Shown in pieces: positions 8,543 to 17,618 of a stretch of 64,000 nt of DNA. Positions within the stretch are counted from its first letter, which is position 1; each line of letters starts with the position of its first letter. The position numbers and the translations under genes are program-made. Origin of the DNA: Arthrobacter sp. P2b (lineage in GTDB: Bacteria; Actinomycetota; Actinomycetes; Actinomycetales; Micrococcaceae); the NCBI RefSeq assembly GCF_900168295.1, contig NZ_FVZL01000005.1, positions 1-64,000 of the forward strand, written 5' to 3'. The notes under the pieces were generated by a model. It did not search any database. It saw only the letters and a list, made by a program, of their open reading frames with translations, and had not been told where the DNA came from.

Positions 8543-8566
8543 ATTATAGCCGACTGCATGCTGTCG
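8543..8566 (-). promoter_or_regulatory. gntR promoter with overlapping palindrome (site D)
   Basis: On the minus strand TATAAT (8548-8543) lies 31 bp before the regulator start. CGACTGCATGCTGTCG at 8551-8566 is an imperfect palindrome (14 of 16) centred in the -10/-35 spacer. The outer half-sites CGAC/GTCG and TGTCG resemble sites A, B and C. This arrangement fits autorepression by the GntR protein. Confidence 0.5.
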
Positions 8567-8619
8567 ACCATTGATGTTCTAGCCTCGTGCCGGGTGTCAA
8601 AGTCACGGGAAGTGATCCA

Positions 8620-8675
8620 TTGCCACTCTGCGGAGCGATGGTATACTACCGATGTCGACTGACGGCTGGCGACAG
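8620..8675 (+). promoter_or_regulatory. promoter plus candidate GntR operator (site C)
   Basis: TTGCCA at 8620-8625 and TATACT at 8642-8647, with a 16-bp spacer, form a good plus-strand promoter. CTGACGGCTGGCGACAG at 8659-8675, just after the predicted transcription start, is a near-palindrome agreeing with site B at 14 of 17 positions. It points at a broken gene at 8693, implying that gene was once in the same regulon. Confidence 0.55.
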
Positions 8676-8692
8676 ATGGCAAGGAGGCCATA

Positions 8693-8896
8693 ATGAAGGA
8701 AACTGACAAGCAGTGGAAAACGGGCTCTCGCGGTCGTTGCGATTCCCGCTTCCGTTGGGCTCGTCGCCGGCCGCGCCGGTGGTGGCAACCGTCGAGCGAG
8801 GGCAAGGAAGTGGTGAGGCTCGGACGCCGCAAAGAGTTCGGCTCCCGTCCTGGAATTCAAGGAACGGTGGACAGCTCATGGGCAGGGTTACGCTAA
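8693..8896 (+). pseudogene. broken secreted lipoprotein (transporter-binding-protein-like) gene
   Basis: AAGGAGG followed by ATG at 8693 is an excellent start, but the frame gives a nonsensical Arg/Trp-rich peptide. One base out of frame, from about 8700, the DNA reads LTSSGKRALAVVAIPASVG followed by LVAGRAGGGN. That is a clear signal peptide with a lipobox-like end in which the cysteine has become Arg. Removing one A from the ATGAAGG start would join ATG to this signal peptide. So this is a frameshifted lipoprotein gene. Under the same operator as the catabolic cluster, a solute-binding protein for the tricarboxylate is the obvious guess, but the mature part is too decayed to identify. Confidence 0.6.
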
Positions 8897-9849
8897 TGCC
8901 ATCTCCTTCCCCGAAGGAGGCAGCCGGCCTTCCGCGACTCGAAACTTTGCTGACGGCAGTTCTTGGCAAGTTTTTTCGGCCTTCAACTCTCTCACCGACC
9001 GCGCATCGATGTGCCGGGTCGGCCCAAAGATGTGCGGCTAGTGCAGTTCCGGACGTCCTCGCTTTCGCCCCAGCATGCTCACTTGAAGAAGAGAGTGACA
9101 AGCCCTCTCGTTCTAACGGCTGAGATCAATTCGCGAGCCTGGATCAACTCGGCTTTAACGGCGAAGCCGGGACGATGGTCCATGAGGACTGGCACCTGCC
9201 CAGCCCCCAGTCACACAAAAACTCCACGGCAAACTGGTACAGCTCGTAGTCCCGGTCGAGCGGCGGGATGACTTGAAGAGCTGCGTTGGCAAGAATCTCC
9301 ACCGAAGCAGGTTAGGGCACCGAGGTAGGCAGCCGAGTGACCAGACGCTTGTCGAGGAAGGGCCTGTTGGGATCACCCTCATAGTCCGCCTCACTGACCT
9401 GGGCTTGCCCGATACCAACATCCACGTGCAAGCAGCACAAGGGTTCGACTGTCCGACTAAGCCCTGGACCTTGGTTCACGGACGAAGACGGAGAGCGCCT
9501 CCCCGATCTCGTGCGGTGAATCTTCCTGTAGGAAGTGGTACCCGGTTACATTCAATTCGCGCTGGTTTGGCCAGCAGCCCAGTGAGTTAACACCTCCCCC
9601 GGGAGTTACCCATGTATGTGCCGGATCCGTTCAAGGACGTCATTCGTCCCGTCACTGAAGTACACCCAAAGCTGACACATGGTCCCCCGCCTGGTCCTCA
9701 GAACAACCGGGATTGATATGCCTTCGAAGAGAAGTCCGGTCAGCCCGCCCACAGCCGGGGCAATTCTCCTCCGCTGGCAGCGTCGCAATTCTTTGCTCTG
9801 TGGTACCCAATTGGCCGGCATCCTTCTGTGAGTCTGCCCTGCCACCTTC
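8897..9849. other. decayed, gene-poor stretch
   Basis: No open frame here has both a start signal and a recognisable product. Part of 8853-9030 in another frame (FKERWTAHGQGYANAISFPE and onward) could be the continuation of the broken lipoprotein gene, but stops interrupt it. The rest looks like decayed intergenic sequence. Confidence 0.5.
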
Positions 9850-10225
9850 ACGATAAATCTGCACCCACATTGATCTTGGTGCTCATATCACTAGGAGGTG
9901 CAGGTTTCACTGCCCTCGCGTTCGGCGGTGACGGATGTTCGTCGGTGCGTTCTTTGCAGTCGCAATCGGCTGAAGTGGGACTGGCCTCGCCCAGCTCGTG
10001 GTTGTCCGGCAAAACACCGACTACCCAGCGTTGGCAACAGATGTCCAGCAGACAGGTTTCGGACTGGGATCGGCCACAGGTCCTTTAGTCATAGGGATGC
10101 CAATCGAGTACTTCGTTCTAACGACAGCTTTGGACGACAGCGCTCTGCTCAGCCTGTTGGGAACACTCATAAAATTCGTCGCACGTTATGACCTGGCTTT
10201 ACGCGCTTCTTGCCCCCAACCTTGA
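9850..10225 (+). pseudogene. fragment of a membrane transporter-like protein
   Basis: Shifting between frames gives hydrophobic pieces: LILVLISLGGAGFTALAFGG, then MFVGAFFAVAIG, a stop, then GTGLAQLVVVRQNTDYPALA. The last frame continues as TDVQQTGFGLGSATGPLVIG. These look like transmembrane helices and a major-facilitator-like segment of one polytopic protein, broken by at least one frameshift and one stop. No family can be fixed. It ends about 180 bp before the prp regulator. Confidence 0.35.
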
Positions 10226-10338
10226 TGACTTACATGCCCGCCATACTCAACACGTATGAGGTTTTTTCGGCGACGACATGGGTGGTGCGTCCTTCGGTAG
10301 TTGGCTGCCAACCGCCCACGTATCTTTCCATCGCTCGA

Positions 10339-10400
10339 ATGTATACATGAAGTGCCTTTCCTGGACCTATTCTTGCATCTGGCGGGTTCCTTGTATACAT
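10339..10400 (+). promoter_or_regulatory. paired TGTATACA operators and likely leaderless promoter of the prp regulator
   Basis: ATGTATACAT at 10339-10348 and TGTATACA at 10392-10399 are identical 8-bp palindromic cores, 52 bp (about five turns) apart. TTGCAT at 10373-10378 and TATACA at 10394-10399 can serve as -35 and -10. The start would then fall at or next to the ATG at 10408, so the message is probably leaderless, which fits the absence of a ribosome-binding site. The second operator covers the -10. Autoregulation by the GntR protein is the simple reading. Confidence 0.6.
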
Positions 10401-10407
10401 TATCTCC

Positions 10408-11049
10408 ATGCGTGCAAGCGAACGGGCTTACCAAACTCTCCGAGAAGAGATCCTGGATTGGAGTCTCCTTCCGGGAACGGTTCTGGCCGAAGTCGAACAA
10501 TCGGAACGGCTCGGAGTGTCCCGAACTCCTCTTCGGGAGGCTCTGGGAAGGTTGGGCGCCGAAGGTTTGACCCGGACTGCCCGGGGTCGCGGAGTCGTCG
10601 TCAGTGACGTCTCGCTGGAGGACGTTGACGAACTGTTCGAGCTACGCGAGACACTTGAAGGCAAGGCGGCTGCCTTGGCGGCGGAACGGGGAGACTCAAC
10701 AGTTTTCCGGGAGCTGCAGGAAGAGCTGCTGGCCGCGCCTGGGCTCATCAATGATGGCGATCCTGCCCGTCATGATTACTACGGGCTGGTTGGCCGGCTG
10801 GATGAGGCCATTGAGGCGGCCATCTCTAACTCTTACTTGGCCCAAACCATGCGCGGCCTTCGGGTGCACCTTGTTCGGGTCCGGCGGCTGGCCGCCGATG
10901 ACGCCACCCGGCTTACAGCCGCAGCCGCGGAACACGCAGCCATTGCCGAAGCCATTGCCGCCGGCAATGCCCGACTTGCCGAAGCAGCCACCACGCTTCA
11001 TCTGCACCGCAGTCTTACCCATCTCAAGGCCACCCACACGCCTCAATAA
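10408..11049 (+). CDS. GntR/FCD-family regulator of the methylcitrate operon
   Basis: The 213-residue protein has a GntR winged helix at residues 1-70 ([20 protein letters not shown]) and a shortened helical FCD domain ([20 protein letters not shown] and onward). It differs clearly from the two regulators flanking the tricarboxylate cluster. It is 8 bp upstream of prpD and on the same strand, so it very likely heads and controls the prpDBC operon, with propionyl-CoA pathway intermediates such as methylcitrate as plausible effectors. The start is fixed by family alignment and by the promoter geometry rather than by a Shine-Dalgarno sequence. Confidence 0.9.
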   Translation: MRASERAYQTLREEILDWSLLPGTVLAEVEQSERLGVSRTPLREALGRLGAEGLTRTARGRGVVVSDVSLEDVDELFELRETLEGKAAALAAERGDSTVFRELQEELLAAPGLINDGDPARHDYYGLVGRLDEAIEAAISNSYLAQTMRGLRVHLVRVRRLAADDATRLTAAAAEHAAIAEAIAAGNARLAEAATTLHLHRSLTHLKATHTPQ

Positions 11050-11057
11050 GGAGCACC

Positions 11058-12578
11058 ATGGTCAAGAACAACCACGTCCGTGTCTATAAGAGCGAAGAAA
11101 GCCTTCCCCGCAAGGAACAGCTGGCGCACAAGATCGCTTTGGTCGCCGCCGACCCCGTAGAGGTCACTGACGACGTCACGGAGATGGTGATCAACCGGAT
11201 CATCGATAACGCGTCGGTGGCGATCGCTTCGCTGAACCGTGCCCCGATCGTGGCCGCGCGGGCTCAGGCCCTCACTCACGGCCCCTCCACCAATGGCAAG
11301 GGGTCGAAGGTCTTTGGCATCGGCGACAACGTTTCGCCGGAGTGGGCGGCCTGGGCCAACGGGGTAGCTGTCCGCGAATTGGATTACCACGATACTTTCC
11401 TGGCGGCGGAGTATTCCCACCCTGGTGACAACATCCCGCCGATTCTGGCCGTGGCACAGCATGTGGGTTCCAGCGGGGCTGACCTTATCCGCGGTATCGC
11501 CACGGGGTATGAGATTCAGGTGAACCTGGTCAAGGCGATCTGCCTGCACAAGCACAAGATCGACCACGTGGCCCACTTGGGCCCGTCCGCCGCGGCGGGC
11601 ATCGGCACCTTGTTGGGGCTCGACGTCGAGACGATCTTCCAGTCCGTGGGCCAGGCGCTGCACACCACGACGGCGACGCGGCAGTCGCGCAAGGGTGAGA
11701 TCTCCACATGGAAGGCCCACGCTCCCGCGTTTGCCGGGAAGATGGCGGTCGAGGCGGCGGACCGGGCGATGCGCGGCCAGACATCCCCGGTGCCGATCTA
11801 TGAAGGCGAAGATGGTGTCATCGCCTGGCTCCTCGACGGCCCGGACGCCTCCTACCAGGTCCCGCTCCCCACTCCCGGGGAAGCCAAGCGCGCCATCCTG
11901 GACACCTACACCAAGGAACACTCCGCCGAATACCAGGCCCAGGCCTGGATCGACCTCGCCCGCAAGCTGCATAAGGAGCACCCCGAAGCCGCCGACCCGG
12001 CCAACGTGAAATCCGTGCTGATCAAAACCAGCCACCACACGCACTACGTCATCGGCTCAGGCGCGAACGATCCGCAGAAGTACTCCCCCACCGCCTCCCG
12101 TGAGACGCTGGACCACTCGATCCCCTACATCTTCACGGTGGCCCTGCAGGACGGGGCCTGGCACCACGTGGACTCCTACTCCCCCACCCGTGCAGCCCGA
12201 CCGGACACGGTGGAGCTGTGGCAGAAAGTGTCCACCGAGGAAGACCCGGAATGGACCCGCCGCTACCACTCCCTGGACATCAACGAGAAGGCCTTCGGCG
12301 GGTCCGTGGAGATCACCCTCACCGACGGCACCGTCATCAAGGACGAGATCGCCGTCGCCGACGCGCACCCGCTCGGTGCCCGCCCCTTCGGCCGGGAACA
12401 GTACATTCACAAGTTCCGCACCCTCGCCGCCGGCCTCGTGGAGGAAGCCGAAATCGAACGGTTCCTCGCCGCCGTCGAACGCCTCCCCGAACTCGGCTCC
12501 GGGGAACTGGACCAGCTGAACATCACCGCCGCCCCCGGCATCATCGACCCCAACGCCGCACCCAAGGGACTCTTCTAA
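11058..12578 (+). CDS. prpD: 2-methylcitrate dehydratase
   Basis: The 506-residue protein belongs to the MmgE/PrpD family. It converts 2-methylcitrate to 2-methyl-cis-aconitate in cytosolic propionate catabolism. Recognisable blocks are [31 protein letters not shown] with the following [14 protein letters not shown], and [13 protein letters not shown]. Length is close to the usual 480-505. AAGGAGCACC precedes the ATG. The stop overlaps the prpB start (TAATG), indicating translational coupling. Confidence 0.95.
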   Translation: MVKNNHVRVYKSEESLPRKEQLAHKIALVAADPVEVTDDVTEMVINRIIDNASVAIASLNRAPIVAARAQALTHGPSTNGKGSKVFGIGDNVSPEWAAWANGVAVRELDYHDTFLAAEYSHPGDNIPPILAVAQHVGSSGADLIRGIATGYEIQVNLVKAICLHKHKIDHVAHLGPSAAAGIGTLLGLDVETIFQSVGQALHTTTATRQSRKGEISTWKAHAPAFAGKMAVEAADRAMRGQTSPVPIYEGEDGVIAWLLDGPDASYQVPLPTPGEAKRAILDTYTKEHSAEYQAQAWIDLARKLHKEHPEAADPANVKSVLIKTSHHTHYVIGSGANDPQKYSPTASRETLDHSIPYIFTVALQDGAWHHVDSYSPTRAARPDTVELWQKVSTEEDPEWTRRYHSLDINEKAFGGSVEITLTDGTVIKDEIAVADAHPLGARPFGREQYIHKFRTLAAGLVEEAEIERFLAAVERLPELGSGELDQLNITAAPGIIDPNAAPKGLF

Positions 12579-13483
12579 TGCTGTATTCCAAAGTCACACC
12601 CGAGCAGAAAAGGATCCGGTTCCGCGAGCTCCTCGCCGCCGGCACCATCGCGCAGTTCCCGGGCGCGTTCAACCCGCTCTCGGCCCGGCTGATCGAGGAG
12701 AAGGGCTTCGCCGGTGTCTATATCTCCGGCGCGGTCCTCGCCAACGATCTTGGCCTGCCGGACATCGGGCTGACCACGCTCACTGAAGTCGCCACCCGGG
12801 CCGGGCAGATCGCGCGGATGACCGACCTGCCCGCCATCGTGGACGCCGACACCGGCTTCGGCGAACCGATGAACGTGGCCCGCACCGTCCAGGAAATCGA
12901 AAACGCCGGCCTGGCCGGCCTGCACATCGAGGACCAGTTCAACCCCAAACGCTGCGGCCACCTCGACGGCAAAAACGTCGTGGACCTCGATACCGCCACC
13001 AAACGCATCCGCGCCGCCGCGGACGCCCGCCGCGACCCGAACTTCCTCATCATGGCCCGCACCGACATCCGCGCCACCGACGGACTGCAAGCTGCCAAAG
13101 ACCGCGCCAAAGCACTGGTGGACGCAGGCGCTGACGCAATCTTCCCTGAAGCCATGCGCGACCTCGCCGAATTCCAGGCCATCCGCGACGCTGTGGACGT
13201 GCCCATCCTGGCCAACATGACCGAGTTCGGCAAAAGCGACCTCTTCTCGACGAGAGAGCTGCAGGCCGTGGGCGTCAACATGGTCATCTACCCCGTCACC
13301 CTGCTCCGAAGCGCCATGGGGGCAGCTGAACGGGTTTTGGACACGCTCAAGAGTCTGGGAACCCAAGAAGTACGTGTTCCTGAAATGCTCACCAGGGCAC
13401 GCCTCTATGACCTCGTGGACTACGAGGCCTACAACAAATTCGACTCCGGCATCTTCAACTTCCAGATCCCCCACACCCGCTAA
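12578..13483 (+). CDS. prpB: 2-methylisocitrate lyase
   Basis: The 301-residue isocitrate-lyase-superfamily enzyme splits 2-methylisocitrate into pyruvate and succinate. Visible motifs are FPGAFNPLSARLIEEKGFAG, the metal/substrate segment IVDADTGFGEP, and the catalytic loop PKRCGH, where the family's key Cys is present. The ATG at 12578 shares bases with the prpD stop codon. A much longer upstream frame from 12218 only runs antiparallel through prpD coding sequence in another frame and is rejected. Confidence 0.95.
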   Translation: MLYSKVTPEQKRIRFRELLAAGTIAQFPGAFNPLSARLIEEKGFAGVYISGAVLANDLGLPDIGLTTLTEVATRAGQIARMTDLPAIVDADTGFGEPMNVARTVQEIENAGLAGLHIEDQFNPKRCGHLDGKNVVDLDTATKRIRAAADARRDPNFLIMARTDIRATDGLQAAKDRAKALVDAGADAIFPEAMRDLAEFQAIRDAVDVPILANMTEFGKSDLFSTRELQAVGVNMVIYPVTLLRSAMGAAERVLDTLKSLGTQEVRVPEMLTRARLYDLVDYEAYNKFDSGIFNFQIPHTR

Positions 13484-13512
13484 TACCAAGAACTGCAACG
13501 AAGGAGTTCAGC

Positions 13513-14649
13513 GTGACTGACACAGAGATCAAAAAGGGCCTCGCCGGTGTTGTCGTGGACTACACCGCCGTCTCCAAGGTCAACCCCGACACCAACTCAC
13601 TGCTCTACCGCGGGTACCCGGTCCAGGAGCTCGCCGCTAAATGCAGCTTCGAAGAGGTGGCCTACCTGCTCTGGAACGGTGAACTTCCCACCCCGGACCA
13701 GCTCGCGGAATTCACAGCCCGGGAACGGGCCGGTCGTGCACTCGACCCTGCACTCAAGGCCATTATCGACGCCTTGCCCAAGAATGCCCACCCCATGGAT
13801 ATCTGCCGTACGGCAGCCTCGGTGCTGGGAGCACGGCATGAACTGGCAGAAAATTCGTCGCCCGAGGCCAATATGAACAAGGCCATCGACCTTTTCTCGG
13901 CGATGCCCGCCGTCGTGGCCTACGACCAGCGCCGCCGCCACGGACAGCACATCGTCGAACCACGCGACGATCTTGGCTACTCCGCCAACTTCCTCTGGAT
14001 GACCTTCGGCGAAGAGCAGGTCCCGGAGGTGGTGGACGCCTTCAACGTCTCGATGATCCTGTATGCAGAACACTCCTTCAACGCCTCGACATTCACCGCC
14101 CGGGTTGTCACCTCCACCCTCTCGGACCTGCACTCTGCTGTGACCGCTGCCATCGGCGCTCTCAAGGGCCCTCTACACGGCGGTGCCAACGAAGCCGTCA
14201 TGCATACCTTCGACGAGATCGGCATCCGCAACGACGAGTCCCTCGAGGACGCCGCGGCAAGGGCCAAGGCCTGGATGGAAGACGCCCTGGCCCAGAAGAA
14301 GAAAGTCATGGGGTTCGGCCACCGCGTCTACAAACACGGCGACTCCCGTGTGCCCACCATGAAAGCCGCACTGGACAAGATGATCGCCCACTACGGTCGG
14401 CCTGAACTCCTCGGACTTTACAACGGCCTGGAACAGGCCATGGACGAAGCCAAAGCCATCAAACCCAACCTCGACTACCCCGCTGGACCCACGTACCACC
14501 TCATGGGCTTCGATACGCCGACATTCACGCCCATCTTCGTGGCCAGCCGCATCACCGGCTGGACGGCACACATCATGGAACAGTCCGCATCCAACTCCCT
14601 TATCCGCCCTCTAAGCGCCTACAACGGGGTAGAGCAGCGATCCATGTAG
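13513..14649 (+). CDS. prpC: 2-methylcitrate synthase
   Basis: The 378-residue citrate synthase-family protein begins KKGLAGVVVDYTAVSKVN and has the substrate segment SLLYRGYPVQELA. Catalytic blocks are LKGPLHGGANEAVM and VMGFGHRVYKHGDSR, giving the active-site His residues, with IVEPRDDL and a late SASNSLIRPLSAY. The short N-terminus and neighbours mark it as methylcitrate rather than TCA-cycle citrate synthase. It condenses propionyl-CoA with oxaloacetate, the first step of the pathway. GAAGGAGTTCAGC precedes the GTG start, 29 bp after prpB. Confidence 0.95.
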   Translation: MTDTEIKKGLAGVVVDYTAVSKVNPDTNSLLYRGYPVQELAAKCSFEEVAYLLWNGELPTPDQLAEFTARERAGRALDPALKAIIDALPKNAHPMDICRTAASVLGARHELAENSSPEANMNKAIDLFSAMPAVVAYDQRRRHGQHIVEPRDDLGYSANFLWMTFGEEQVPEVVDAFNVSMILYAEHSFNASTFTARVVTSTLSDLHSAVTAAIGALKGPLHGGANEAVMHTFDEIGIRNDESLEDAAARAKAWMEDALAQKKKVMGFGHRVYKHGDSRVPTMKAALDKMIAHYGRPELLGLYNGLEQAMDEAKAIKPNLDYPAGPTYHLMGFDTPTFTPIFVASRITGWTAHIMEQSASNSLIRPLSAYNGVEQRSM

Positions 14650-14679
14650 CTGGCAATCTTATTGCCTCTCGATTCCAGC

Positions 14680-14740
14680 GGTGAGGTGTCCGATGATCAC
14701 CCGGATCATCAAAATATCGCAACGATTACGGCACCTCACC
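14680..14740. terminator. nested inverted repeats after prpC, possible terminator
   Basis: GGTGAGGTG (14680-14688) pairs with CACCTCACC (14732-14740), and inside it GATGATC (14692-14698) pairs with GATCATC (14704-14710). It begins 31 bp after the prpC stop. There is no T-run after the outer stem, so it may be a weak or Rho-assisted terminator. Confidence 0.35.
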
Positions 14741-14797
14741 GTCTGTTCGCCAAGCAACACGACGCGGCCTGCGTTCTGTCTGTTCAGGGTAATCTCG

Positions 14798-15170
14798 ATG
14801 CATCTGACGACTCGCATGATGTTCAAATCAAAAATTCACGGGCCATAGTCACGCATGCAGACCTGCACTATGTTGGTTCGGTAACGGTGGATCTGGACCC
14901 GCTGGAGGCAGCCGACAACCTGCCGGGCGAGTTCGTCGCGATCGTCGACGTAACCAACGATGTCCGTCTGGAGACCTCGACTATCGCCGGCGACCGTGGC
15001 ACCGGTGTAATCGGCATCAACGGACCTGCTGGGCACCTGATCCAGGAAAATGACATGATCATTCTCATCATCTATGTCGGATATGACTACAAAACAGGCC
15101 AGACGATGTCGGCAAGTCGTCGATTCTGCGCATGCTGAGCCTGCAATTGGGGGCCAGCACAGCCAGCCTT
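14798..15170 (+). pseudogene. panD: aspartate 1-decarboxylase gene, frameshifted
   Basis: Two frames together give PanD, the self-processing pyruvoyl enzyme that makes beta-alanine for pantothenate. The first frame (ATG 14798) reads [15 protein letters not shown] and then hits a stop. Near 14840 the frame must shift by one base to continue as [20 protein letters not shown] and then [20 protein letters not shown]. The VGSV... cleavage-site region is retained. Near 15090 a second shift seems needed to reach a PanD-like C-terminus. So the gene is broken at least once. It may be a mobile duplicate whose chromosomal copy is elsewhere. Confidence 0.8.
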
Positions 15171-15637
15171 TATCAGGCGGCTTTCTCCGACTGACCTGAC
15201 TCCCGCGCCCTCGTCCGTGCTTTGCATCGGCGCCTCATCGTCACCGCTCACAACGGATGAACAACCGAATTGGCAGTGGGTGTTGGGGCAGCACGACGAA
15301 GTACGCAGTGACGGCGAGACTGCGAACAGGAACAGTTGAGGACGCGATGCCCGACAACTCAATACTTTGGATTTCGGCCAATGGCGTTAACCGGCGCCAA
15401 ATGGTGGAAGGGCCAACGGTAGCGAAGTCTATGCGCGCTTCCCCTGGGATGCACCGCCCCTTCTCCGTCCGAGGCATTCGGCCACGAACACCCACGGCAT
15501 AGTGGACAGCGCGTCCTCGACGGCCACGGACATCGATCCCCAATTTTGGCGGGCAGATGCGGCGCCACCGTGACTCGCGGACTCGAACTGCAATAGAAAA
15601 TGCGGAACTGCAACTAAGCAAGAGAAAGGATCACGCA
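15171..15637. other. gene-free stretch between panD remnant and adk
   Basis: I see no gene with a start signal or recognisable product here. GGACTCGAAC occurs at 15579-15588, but it is only a short match to tRNA sequence. The end of the segment, with an AGAAAGGA ribosome-binding site, serves the downstream adenylate kinase gene. Confidence 0.5.
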
Positions 15638-16219
15638 GTGGCCAGAATGTTGATTATAGGACCTCCCGGTTCGGGAAAGGGCACGCAAGCTGAACGCATT
15701 TCGGAGTGCCTCGGGGTTGTCGCGATCTCCACGGGGGACATCTTCCGTGCGAACGTCAAGGATAAGACGCCCTTGGGCGTCGAAGCTGAGAAGTACATGG
15801 ATGCCGGTGACTTCGTGCCGGACAGTGTGACCAACCTGATGGTCCGTGGACGCCTTCGTGCGAGGGACGTAGAGGACGGGTTCCTGCTCGATGGCTATCC
15901 GCGCACTGTGTCGCAGGTTGACTACTTGGACGATGTCCTGGCCGAGGGCAACCACAAACTGAACGTCGTGCTGCAATTAACCGCTGACGACGAGGAACTC
16001 GCAGCACGCCTGCTGGGCCGCGCCAAGGCGACTGGGCGCAGCGATGACAACGAGGCCGTCATCCGGCGTCGTCTCAAGCTTTATCACGAGCAGACGGAGG
16101 CGGTTGTCGCCAAGTACTCGAGACGGGGAATCGTGGCCAGGGTAAACGGGCTCGGCACAATTGACGACGTAACCAGTCGCCTCCTTCGCGCAGTCCAACC
16201 CTGCATACCAGCCGGCTAA
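15638..16219 (+). CDS. adk: adenylate kinase, probably an accessory copy
   Basis: The 193-residue kinase interconverts ATP + AMP and 2 ADP. It has the P-loop MLIIGPPGSGKGTQAERIS at its start, the AMP-binding STGDIFRANV segment, the FLLDGYPRTVSQVDYLD block and the RR.RLKLYHEQTEAVV region. The insert between the last two is short, as in actinobacterial enzymes lacking a zinc lid. GTG at 15638 is preferred because AAAGGA lies 7 bp upstream. It sits alone between a broken panD and gene-poor DNA rather than in the ribosomal-protein operon where adk usually lives, so I infer a second, mobile copy. It appears intact. Confidence 0.85.
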   Translation: MARMLIIGPPGSGKGTQAERISECLGVVAISTGDIFRANVKDKTPLGVEAEKYMDAGDFVPDSVTNLMVRGRLRARDVEDGFLLDGYPRTVSQVDYLDDVLAEGNHKLNVVLQLTADDEELAARLLGRAKATGRSDDNEAVIRRRLKLYHEQTEAVVAKYSRRGIVARVNGLGTIDDVTSRLLRAVQPCIPAG

Positions 16220-17618
16220 GACGGCGGGTATTCGGACTTCACAGGGAGTGGGGAGCGGGTTTGGCTCCGCAGCCAGCGGCAGTCAGTGGAATGAACGTCC
16301 GCCAGACGCGGCAGGGAGTCTTTCCGAGGGGCCGCATCACCCTCACAGGGAACCCTATGCTGCACCATGTTCATACCGGGTTGCTCGAAGCAGCCTCGCA
16401 TACTTCTCGAGAGCTGAGTCCGTTGTGGATGTCGGCCAACGGTGCCGGCTGAAGACGCTGCTGGGAACGAGTATCAAGCGGCGTCGGAACCGCCGGTGCC
16501 GCAACACCACTGGTCTATGAAGATGACTTGGTCCTCAGCGGGTAAATGACGCAGCAAACAGCCGCCACGTGAACAACCCGGTGCCAAGCTGTATCTTGGC
16601 CGGCCAGTGAGGCTACTTGTTGCTGCTCAAAAACAAAACGGGAAGCGGACGAAAGTTGTCTGCCTGCCGACAGCCAGCAGGCACGGTAAGACTGAGCCAT
16701 GGCAGTCTCCGACTCTCAACAGAAGGAAGGCAGCGAACTCGTGGGGACTTCCAGGCCCCGGGACTGGTGGGACCGATTCTTCCACACCGCTGAGACCCTG
16801 ACTGGCAGCGCCGTCTACTACCTGCGTCCTACGTGCTCGCCACGGCAGCTGCCCCGAGAGATCCACCACCGTCGGCGGCGTGATTGCTACCGACTCTTAC
16901 CGCAGCATCACAACCGGCAATGGCAGCGTTCTGGCCAACACCAGCGTTGACACCTCACAGTACCGTTCGCAATGCTGTTGCCGGGCGCCGTGCTCCTCTT
17001 GCTCCGCAAGCGGAGCATCTATTAAACACCCGCCTATGTGGTCGGTAGACAGGAATGGCCAAGCGGCCGGTCGCGCATTGATCCGCTGCCGGGCTGCCCC
17101 CTGGCATACCAATGCGGCCGATAACGTGCCTCAACCCATCGGTTTCGAAATCTGTCGGGGAGCCCCAGACACTGTCCTACCACCACGCTCTTGCCGACGT
17201 TAGTCCCTAAGTGACACCCTGGCGACACGAACGGTAGGCAGCAGAAACGCCAAGGGGAAGAGATTTTACCCATCGACGCGACAAATTGCGGCAATCTGAG
17301 CCGAAGGCGCATCCAGCCTGCAGAGGCGTCAGCGCCCCGGTACAAGAACACACTGTGCTGAGGCATGGAGCTGTTCCTTCCAGCCGTACTGGGGCCCAGC
17401 TTTGTCGCCTCCGCGGCCATCAACTCGTTTCCCGCGTGCCTGCCAGAATGCGATCAGACTGTACAAGGGAGAGGGACACCTCAACCTGACGTCAGGAAAC
17501 GCTGAAAAGACCGTCAGGACAGGGTCCAAAAGGCGGTTTCTGCACCTGCCCAGTGAAAGTCTTAGATTCAAACCTGACTGCCGCCCCTGTTGTTGAGCTT
17601 GTGTCGGCGGGTGCCTGG
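16220..17618. other. 1.4-kb gene-poor stretch
   Basis: Open frames here are short and lack convincing starts. The best, ATG at 16699, reads RPRDWWDRFFHTAETLTG before losing any protein-like character; it may be a fragment of a real gene, but I cannot name it. The stretch separates the adk copy from the proposed transfer origin and probably contains the junction of two acquired segments. Confidence 0.5.

Noticed and set aside
8713..9123. 136-codon frame starting MENGLSRSLRF
   Set aside because: Its sequence is Ser/Pro-rich nonsense. The signal-peptide frame overlapping it explains the region better, as a decayed lipoprotein gene.
15579..15588. GGACTCGAAC as a possible left attachment site (attL)
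   Set aside because: Only 10 bases match the tRNA-Leu T-arm region and the flanks diverge at once. Too short for a tRNA-type attachment core, and this T-arm sequence is common.
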